Below, piece after piece: positions 56,627 through 64,000 of a DNA stretch of 64,000 nucleotides. Each line of letters starts with the position of its first letter. Positions within the stretch are counted from its first letter, which is position 1. This DNA is from Diabrotica undecimpunctata (taxonomy: Eukaryota > Arthropoda > Insecta > Coleoptera > Chrysomelidae). The position numbers and the translations under genes were made by a program. The DNA lies in contig NC_092805.1 of assembly GCF_040954645.1 (NCBI RefSeq), positions 16,270,741 to 16,334,740 on the forward strand, written 5' to 3'. The notes beneath the pieces are model-generated. The model was not told where the DNA came from. It did not search any database and saw only the letters and a program-made list of their open reading frames with translations.

Positions 56627-57480
56627 GCATGAGCCTCATGCTCTTTAATTTAATCATGGATGAGATCATCAAAAGCTGTAAAAAAGGAAAAGGATACAGA
56701 ATGGAAAACTAAGAAACAAAAATACTCTGTTATGCAGACGACGCAATATGGATAGCCCAAGATGAAGATAGTGTGCAAAGACTGGTCCACAGATTTACAT
56801 AACATAAGAGCAAAAGAATTTAATATGAAAATCTCATCTCAGAAAACTAAAACATTAGTCAGCAAAAAAAACCCACTACACGTAAAATATAAATTGATGG
56901 CATCAGTATTGAACAAGTAATGGAAATAAAATACTTGAGAATTACACTGTCCAGCTATGGAGACCTAAACAAATAACTGAGAGATCAAGTACAAAAAGAA
57001 ATAGACTAACAGGGTGCTTTAATAACACTATATGGCGAAACAGATACATTAACATTGAGATGAAGTCAACAATTTATAAAGTCAGTGTAAGACTAATAAT
57101 GACATATGCCTCAGAAACAAGACCCGACACAGCCATAACACAAAAGCTACTGGAAACGGCAGATATGAGAGTACTGAGAAGAATTAAAGGAAATACGCTG
57201 AGAGATCGAAAGAGAAGTGAAGTCATTAGAAGAAAATTTAACGTACAGTGTATAAATGAATGGACACAAAATAAAAAGAATGGAATAACCCAATAAGCAG
57301 AATGGAGAAGACCCGTGTCGTCAAAATAGCAAGAGATAGGTCACCAAGTAACAGAAGAAGTATCGGACGACCACCCAAAAGATGGAGTGACAACCTTCCA
57401 TAGGGGTAATAATCCCCCAATGAACAAACAGAAGTGCTTATAAAGAGGAAGAAGGAGAAGAAGAAGATTAATAGTATCAG
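56627..57480 (+). mobile_element. LINE 3' half in esterase gene A intron
   Basis: Codons: LMLFNLIMDEIIKSCKK, ILCYADDAIWIAQDEDS (YADD box, about 56730), then EQVMEIKYLRITLSSYGDLN, LTGCFNNTIWRN, MKSTIYKVSVRLIMTYASET, DTAITQKLLETADMRVLRRI and RSIGRPPKRWSDNLP, with several stops, ending in an AAG-rich tail near 57460. Closely related to 52440-53140. Confidence 0.8.
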
Positions 57481-57910
57481 TAACTTATTTCCCTGTCGGA
57501 CTAAGATTGAAATTGAGCTTTGCAGTACTCTCCGCAGGATACGCTAACAGGAGAGTTTCTCATCCGCAACACGATGTGTTCAAATAGATAATAGAACAAT
57601 TTTGTTAAAGATTTGTATTAGAAATGTGACGAAAGTGCATAAAATTACATAGCAAGTGGAAAACTTTGCGATCAATTTAAAATCTTAAAAAACATGCTGA
57701 AACTAGATGGATAATAGCAGTCGAGAATAATATAGAAGAAGTAAGTGAAAAACGATGTCCCAAGTTGATCAAAATAAAGCTCGATAATAGACAAATCATC
57801 CCCCTTGATTTTATTCAACTAAAACATTGTGTGTATCCACAAAAAGTAAATGGGTACATTTTACATCTTAGTCCAAGAACTTTTTAACTTAGTAATATAA
57901 AAATACATAC

Positions 57911-58046
57911 CTGCAGTATATGGCAGATTCATCAATCCTCCCATTTTTCCTTTGTAAGCGAACTCGTACAAATAAGTGGAAGCCTTATGTGATGAAAGTT
58001 CCGCATGTTTAATATTAGGTGTGGAAAATACGTCTTCAGTTATGTA
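57911..58046 (-). CDS. carboxylesterase gene A, exon
   Basis: 136 bases between a TTTTTTTTAG acceptor and a GTATGT donor. Encodes YITEDVFSTP, HAELSSHKASTYLYEFAY (the typical YLY.F.Y strand before the catalytic histidine region) and MGGLMNLPYTA, ending one base into the Gly codon that the next exon completes. Upstream exons, including the nucleophile elbow, must lie right of the window or be unseen; 58047-64000 shows only repeats. With the exons at 53181-53328 and 52003-52186 it forms a continuous 156-codon C-terminal frame without defects. Confidence 0.92.
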
Positions 58047-58651
58047 CTAAAAAAATATATAGGCAATTATATATCTAGCTTTGAAATTTATATGCTAAAA
58101 ATGACATCATAAAAATATAATGGACAGACCTAAAACTTTGAAGATTTTTTGGTATTGGCAAAATTAGGTAGATGAATTTAAGAGTAAAGTACTTTAAAAG
58201 CTATTTTTAAGTTATTTTTAAAGCTATGCTATATTATAATAACTTAATGTAAGTATATATTTAAATCTATACTTTAATTCGCAACTCGACAGACTCCAAG
58301 TTTTATCAAAAATAATTTTTGGACGCAGTTGGTTTACTATTATAATTTCGCATGATTTGCAAAAACAACAACTTCAATACAATCACTAGTTTCTGTGTAA
58401 ATCCGTATTCGAAAACCAGCCACCTTTGTTTTCTTCGGAACGTTATGATTTTAACAACTAACTCATCTAAGTCAGCCATGTTATTCGGCGTTTCAATTAC
58501 GTAAGGTTATCGTTCCACAATTTATGGCAGAAAAAATTGTTAAAACACAACATAAGGAAAGAAAATATTGACAAACAGTTGGATAGTAATACAAGGTATG
58601 AATATTTATTTATTTAGTAATAAGATATAATTGCTCACCTCCCGTTTTTAA
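58047..58651. other. esterase gene A intron
   Basis: AT-rich, no feature until the TTAA (58648-58651) of the piggyBac element. Confidence 0.5.
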
Positions 58652-60980
58652 CCCTTAAATGCCCAATCGGGGTCACTATGGGACCCCAGACATACATTTT
58701 TGGCTATAATATCTTTATTTGAAACATTTGGCAACCGCGCAATCAGGTATTTGTGTGGACGTGTCTCCTACGTTTTCTGTTAGTATACCACGAACATTCG
58801 TGAGGTGCAGTGGTCTGTAAGAGAGATTTAGATAAGTGGGGTCTCGCTGTGACCCCGATTGGGCATTTAGAGGCACCAGAATATTTTTATTATTTTTAAC
58901 ATTTTTCGTCAGTTTACATTGAAAAATGGACCGTAAGAGAATGAAAATGACAATAAGCGACCAAGAACATGAAAAAATTATCCGAAATATAGAAGAAGGA
59001 ATATCAGACTCCGATTTCGACTATGAGGTTACCGACGAATCAGATAGCGAAGAGCAAGATGTTTTTGAGGAAAATGTTTCGGAAACTGAGGACAATTTAG
59101 AAGTCAACAGTGACGAGGAATCAGATGCAGAACCTACCGAAGTGGACGATAATATTAGTGAGGTTAGTGGTCCAACATATACATCCAAATCTGGAATGCA
59201 GTGGAATAGCCTACCTTTCGTGAGATCCAAGAGGCAACAAAAAAATATTATAAATGTACATCCAGGCTTAACAAACTATAGTAAAAATTCCAACACGTTT
59301 TTAGACTATTTCAATTTATTTTTGACCGAAGAGATGAAGAATGTCATATGCCTTCATACTAATGAAGAAGCTGTTAGGCGTTATCAAGAGTGGAACGAAA
59401 AACATCCGAATAACAAAAAAGAGTGGACGGTACTTACCAACAATGAACTGGATAGCTTTTTAGGAGCACTTATCAAAGCTGGTGCTATAAGGTGTGGGAA
59501 AGAATCGACACGAGAGATATGGTCTACAGACACCTTAATACGCCGGTCATTTTTTACAGCCGCATTCGCTAGGAACCGATTTGAAGAATTATCGAGTTTC
59601 TTGAGGTTTGATGACAAAGTGACCAGGGTGGAGCGGAAGGAACAGGATAAGTTAGCGGCGATACGAGTAATTTGGGACATGTTCGTCTCTAACTGTGACA
59701 AAGCCTTTGAACCATACGAACATATAACCGTTGACGAACAGTTAGTGAGTTTTAGAGGAAAGTGTCCTTTTAGACAATATATAAAATCAAAACCTTGCCG
59801 CTATGGGATAAAAATTTGGGCTGCCGCGGATGTTAAAACATCTTATTTATCAAAACTTCAGGTGTACCTTGGAAAACTACCAGGTGGTAGAATAGAGAAA
59901 AATCAGGGATTTCGTGTTGTGAAAGATCTGGTGGAACCATATCATGGCAGTTAGAGAGGAATTACAACTGACAACTTTTTTACCAGTGTTCCTCTTGCTC
60001 AATATCTTTTATCTAAAAACCTTACTTTACTTGGGACCGTCCGCAAAAATAAACCTGATACACCACCACAACTATGTTTGACAAAAAGACCTGCGGAGTC
60101 GTCAATATTTGCTTTTACTAAAGAATTAGCTATGGTTTCGTACATACCTAAAATACACAGGATGGTACATCTTCTTTCAAGTCAACACGATAGTGATATA
60201 ATTTGTCAAGACTCTCAAAACAAACCCTTGATGATTTTAGACTATAATAATACCAAGGGTGGTGTTGATAATGCCGACAAACTGATTAGGGAATATTCCT
60301 GTAAAAGAAGAACTGCTCGTTGGCCATTCAGGCTCTTTATGAATATTATAGACATATGTGCACTAAATGCCTATATTTTATACATTGAAAAAAATCCTGA
60401 TAGGAAGAAAAATAATTTTTCACGAAGACGTATTTTCCTGTTACAATTAGGGGCTGAGCTTGCTCGAAACAACATGAAAAAAAGAGCGAAATATATAAAA
60501 CATAAAGCCTATGTAAAATCTGCTCTAAAAGATTGTGGCATACCAATGGTAAACCCAACTACCGAAGTTGCAACTCAATCCGTCCGTTCAGCTAAGAAAC
60601 GTGCTCGTTGTTACCAGTGTCCGCAAAACTGTGACAGAAAAGTGAATACCATTTGCTCTTTTTGCAAAAAATTTATATGCCAGGTGCACAGAAAAGAAGA
60701 AAAAACTATTGTATGTAAAAATTGCAACTAAAAGTTATATGCTTATATTATTATTTAATTTAAATTTTTTTCGAATTGAAAATAATTTGTTTCTAGAAAA
60801 GCCGTTAATTTTGTATGAAAAATAAATAAAAATTATTCAAATATGCTTAAAATTATTTTTAACCGTATTTTCCTTTTAGTCAGTGCTAAATGACGTTACT
60901 AAATTGAAAATTTTAGTAGGGTCCCTAGGAGACCCCACATGGGCATTTATGGTTATTTTCATATCACGGGCATTTAAGGG
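58652..60980 (+). mobile_element. piggyBac element (copy C), complete
   Basis: A 2329-bp element with 13-bp perfect ends CCCTTAAATGCCC and TTAA at 58648-58651 and 60981-60984. Subterminal palindromes GGGGTCACTATGGGACCCC (58669-58687) and GGGTCCCTAGGAGACCCC (about 60918-60936). It carries a transposase frame with a single stop. Located in the esterase gene A intron, opposite in orientation to that gene. Confidence 0.95.
58926..60731 (+). pseudogene. piggyBac transposase, copy C (one nonsense codon)
   Basis: A 601-residue frame of full piggyBac length with only TAG at 59952-59954 (EPYHGS then RGITTDNFFTS). Acidic N-terminus (DSDFDYEVTDESDSEEQD), SGMQWNSLPF, WSTDTLIRRSFFTAAFARNR, HITVDEQLVSFRGKCPFRQY (first Asp), TTDNFFTS (second Asp), NTKGGVDNADKLIREYSCKR (third Asp), RRTARWPFRLFMNIIDICAL and a C-terminal finger ARCYQCPQNCDRKVNTICSF, CKKFICQVHRKE. 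All three catalytic Asp and the finger are kept. The least damaged transposase of this family in the window. Confidence 0.95.
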
Positions 60981-60984
60981 TTAA

Positions 60985-61249
60985 ATATTTAATATTCGCT
61001 AGGAGTTGGCTGGTTTGCTTTATTCGTTTTCACGCTACTGATAGAAGTAATCCAATGTTATGATTTGTTTTAAGCTGTCGTGACCGATTTAAAAATATTT
61101 TGTTTCTTAAAGATTTTTGTTACATGAATAAAAAAAGTGCAACCATTAGGAGAGAGCAGATGAAATACGTTTTGGGTTATTCAATCAACGGTATAATTAA
61201 TCATTTTTACCTCAAAAATGTTGATGTTGAAAACACGCACTTAAAAAAT
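60985..61249. other. spacer
   Basis: No feature recognised. Confidence 0.5.
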
Positions 61250-61870
61250 ATTGCAAATGAGTACTCAAAATGAACAGGAAGGAGATTTAACTAACAGCAC
61301 CACAGAGTCTTTATTGTCGCAAGACTCCCTATAATCTGGATAGCATGAACAAGCATGATAGCTTAGCTTGTCAATCTGCTTCCTCTATCTTTTTGCCAAT
61401 AGGGACATAGAATGTATTGACAATGAACAGCCTCGAATAGACAAGATGTGTAACGCTGAATACTTCAACGACAGTATTACGGTTAATACTCAAAGTTTTG
61501 TCCATAATAATATACAGACAGTTGAAAGGTTACTCACTTAATAATGAAAATTACGGTCAACCATCATTTGCCGTGAACACCGAAAATACGGTTAATACCA
61601 AGAAGAGCTAACGGCTCCTGCACCTATACCTAGAATCCCAACTGCCTATCCTGAGTTAATGAAAAATCTAGTTGATTACAGTGAAACTGATTCTGCATAT
61701 GATGAACCTGTTATCAAAAGAAAGAAACGGTGCCAAGTAAAAAAAGACCAATGGGTTAGTCAAAGGAATAAAAAGAATAGAGAAACGGATAAAGAATACT
61801 GCGGAAAACAAAACATTGATGGAAAGTAGAGAAAAGATATAAAGAAACCAAAAAATACTGTTACGATAAA
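61250..61870 (+). pseudogene. N-terminal relic of the DGCGGQN-type DDE family
   Basis: Scattered coding scraps: MSTQNEQEGDLTNSTTESLL (about 61259), PTAYPELMKNLVDYSETDSA (about 61640), then RKKRCQVKKDQWVSQRNKKN and ETDKEYCGKQNIDGK before a stop at about 61828. The basic (K/R)KKR..K..W...R.KKNR..(G/D)KEY pattern is the usual start of the uncharacterised family whose later part is seen at 5953-7462. Nothing downstream matches the catalytic region. Confidence 0.5.
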
Positions 61871-63049
61871 TATCATGGCCTAAAAATATATGATGACTAA
61901 TTCTGTTTTGTTGTAGAAATTTCGGCGGAGGATCTAGATTCAAATTATGGTGAATCATCCAACTAGAGGTTCTCGAATGTTCTAGTATACCAGGATTTTG
62001 TATATAAATACAACATTTTTATATGGGGGGACAGTTAAATCTAAAGACTCGCGCCCGCGATTTTAATTGTAGCGTTCGTATAAAATAAATTATGTATTAT
62101 TGAGTAGTTAAATAAATTAATATAAGTTATCGTGCTTTTTAATAAATTAAAATAAGAACCTTTTAATAAAGACATTATAAATTGAATAAAGACAACAGTT
62201 AAATAAATATCATTTCAATATATATATAAAACCTCGATGTAATTGTAGAGAAAAAAGGGAGGGATGTCATGGTTAAAAAAAAGGACAAATTTCTTCATTG
62301 AAATTTAAAATAGTTTTCAAGAAGAAGAGGTCGAAAAACAAATTTAAAAGTTTGGTTTTGGTATGGCTACAAGCACCCATCCATCTGGACAGTGCCAAGG
62401 TGGTATGCAGACTGATTATAACTAAATTCTAAGCTAGCTCTTAAATGCTTTTGTAAATGACAAGTTAGTCCAGTTGTCAGAGACGAAAATGCCACTGAAT
62501 CTCTAAACATCATACCAAAATCTAGATTTTGCTAAGAATATCAATTTAGCGATCTCAAAAAGATAAAAAAGTTTGCCACTTCTATTCCTGGGCTTTTTCC
62601 TAAAACAACCCTCATAGGGGAAGGGGGAACGGAAAACATTGATTTACCAAGGATTTGCAGGCTTCAGAAAAAAATGTTTCAAACAAGAAATGTTGCCGAG
62701 ATAATTTTAAACAAAACTGGCGATTTTGAATTTTTAATGTCAGTTACGTGCGTGAAATTCATTTTTTAACTAAACCAATAGAACTTCGTTCGAAACTAAA
62801 CTAAATTGATTTCGAACGATGTTCTGTTGTTCTTTAATAGATATCGCTGTAGCGTCTGGTGTACAATATTTTTAAAATAACAATTGCTGGCATGACAAAA
62901 ATATTTTGTTTCATTCAGAGCTTACCACAAGTTCGCTGTAGTTTATTGTGGTAATTCTGTCGAGAAATCGGCATATTATGGCGAAGCATAACAATGTCAC
63001 ACTGGTGTGGATTTTAACTGATTAACTTATTAAAAGATGACTACACACC
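61871..63049. other. AT-rich segment, nothing recognised
   Basis: No coding sequence or clear repeat ends. A GTTCGAAACT..TTTCGAAC stretch near 62780-62820 is weakly palindromic. Confidence 0.5.
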
Positions 63050-63500
63050 TCGGTCGTCCAGATTCGGTCTTAAGAGTACTAAAATATTCTTCTACTTCCT
63101 TCTTGTATGTATGCTTTAAAGCATCTTTTTCTTCAATATTAGCCTCCTAAGTTGTTTAAATTATCGCACCATCTTTTTCTTGGTCTGCCAATACTTCTTC
63201 GTCCATTTGGTAACTTATCTCGTGCTATTCGTACTATCCTATCTTCTGCCATTCTACTAATGTGTTCGGTACACTCCTGTTTCCTATATATATTGCTTGC
63301 TCTTCTTATTTTTCGCTTCTCTCCCTATCCAACAGACTGTTCCCTGATATTCGTGGGAGTATTTTCATCTCTGTTGTTTCTAGTATTCGTCTCGTTTTAG
63401 ATGTGCCAGGTCTTGTCTCTGCCGTATATGTTAGTATAGATCTAATTGCTGCTTTATAGATTATTGTTTTGTATCTTGTCTTAGGTGTTTGTTCTTCCAG
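63050..63500 (-). mobile_element. LINE 3' end fragment
   Basis: Minus strand encodes MAEDRIVRIARDKLPNG, RRSIGRPRKRWCDNLNNL (about 63250-63165), the C-terminal tail of the LINE family also seen at 52440-53140 and 56627-57480, here in opposite orientation. Confidence 0.7.
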
Positions 63501-64000
63501 ATTGTATTATTAAGAGATCCCATCGCTTTACTTGCTTTTTGGCTTTGTTGTCGTACTTCTGAACGTTGGCGATCATATTGGCAATAATAACTTTGTTTAC
63601 GGCGGTTCTAAATAAATTAGCGGTGGTCTCTTGATACCATTCCCGGAGATTTCAGAGCCAGGATGTTCTTCGTCGGCCTGGGCCTCTCCTTCCGGAAATC
63701 TTACCCTGTATTATGAGGTGTAGAAGGTCATACCTCAAGGTTGTAGAAGGTTGTTAGTTTATTGATTTTGTTGGTTAGTACTTTTGTGGTAAGTTTAAGT
63801 GCTAACGTTAAAATAAAATTGCTTAAGTACTAAAATGTACTGTCTGCAAATGCTGCGTTCGGGTAAAACCCCATATCCGAACATGTGCGAATAGGATTGA
63901 CGTACCATGGAAAAAAGGCCGAAATCAGCTCCGAATAATAATAATCTAATAACTGAACAATTGCCTATCAAGAAAAATCTGCATAATATAGAGGTATTAC
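63501..64000. other. right edge of the window
   Basis: Possibly more LINE sequence around 63600-63760 (GC-richer, with CCTTCCGG and GGTCATACC), but no frame I can name. Confidence 0.4.

Overview
This is a stretch of an AT-rich animal nuclear genome, almost certainly an insect and most plausibly a beetle with a large, repeat-laden genome (the taxon is inference; nothing here fixes the species). The only well-supported host protein genes are two tandem carboxylesterases on the minus strand, both cut by the window edges. Their short exons lie in introns several kilobases long that are filled with transposable elements. Gene B enters at 11.7 kb and runs off the left edge. Four consecutive exons (11539-11682, 7787-7927, 2477-2633, 2221-2406) join in phase and carry the N-terminal half of the fold, the HGG oxyanion hole and the GYSAG nucleophile elbow. 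Gene A supplies the last three exons (57911-58046, 53181-53328, 52003-52186), with the catalytic histidine and the stop. A tRNA-Asp(GTC) gene sits at 5552-5623.

Almost everything else is mobile DNA, and many elements can be delimited to the base by their terminal repeats and target duplications. From left to right: a broken RTE-like LINE (190-2187); a piggyBac relic (2683-3990); a mariner-like MITE enclosing the tRNA gene (5190-5901); a broken DDE gene (5953-7462); R1- and RTE-type LINE pieces (8933-13420); a LINE tail (13645-14289); a DD82E (Sailor-like) transposon (15245-17603) whose inverted twin lies at 27209-29524; between these twins a hAT (17984-19960), a Jockey-type LINE, a Penelope-like fragment, a Tc1 DD34E element (22429-23958) and a Tigger/pogo element (23975-26229). 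At 32.8-37.9 kb is a three-level nest: a FLYWCH/MULE gene interrupted at a TTAA by a piggyBac, itself interrupted by a hAT derivative. At 38057-40140 is a P-like element that keeps only a THAP domain. Then come a nearly intact DD41D mariner-type element (42094-43399), a second DD41D relic split by an R1 LINE (44005-45530), a young LINE with an unbroken reverse transcriptase (45899-47551), two more piggyBac relics (48.7-51.9 kb), LINE pieces and a 2-kb element with very long inverted repeats inside esterase introns (52.4-57.5 kb), and a nearly intact piggyBac (58652-60980).

There are no operons, phage genes or CRISPR arrays. Most transposase frames carry one or a few stop codons, so the window is a dense graveyard with several recent arrivals. 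No clearly new multi-gene system is visible. The best leads are the THAP-only P-like element, the tRNA gene inside a MITE, the exact three-level nest, the inverted DD82E pair with different lesions, shared palindromes near piggyBac ends, and a GC-rich hairpin-rich block at 50.24-50.88 kb.
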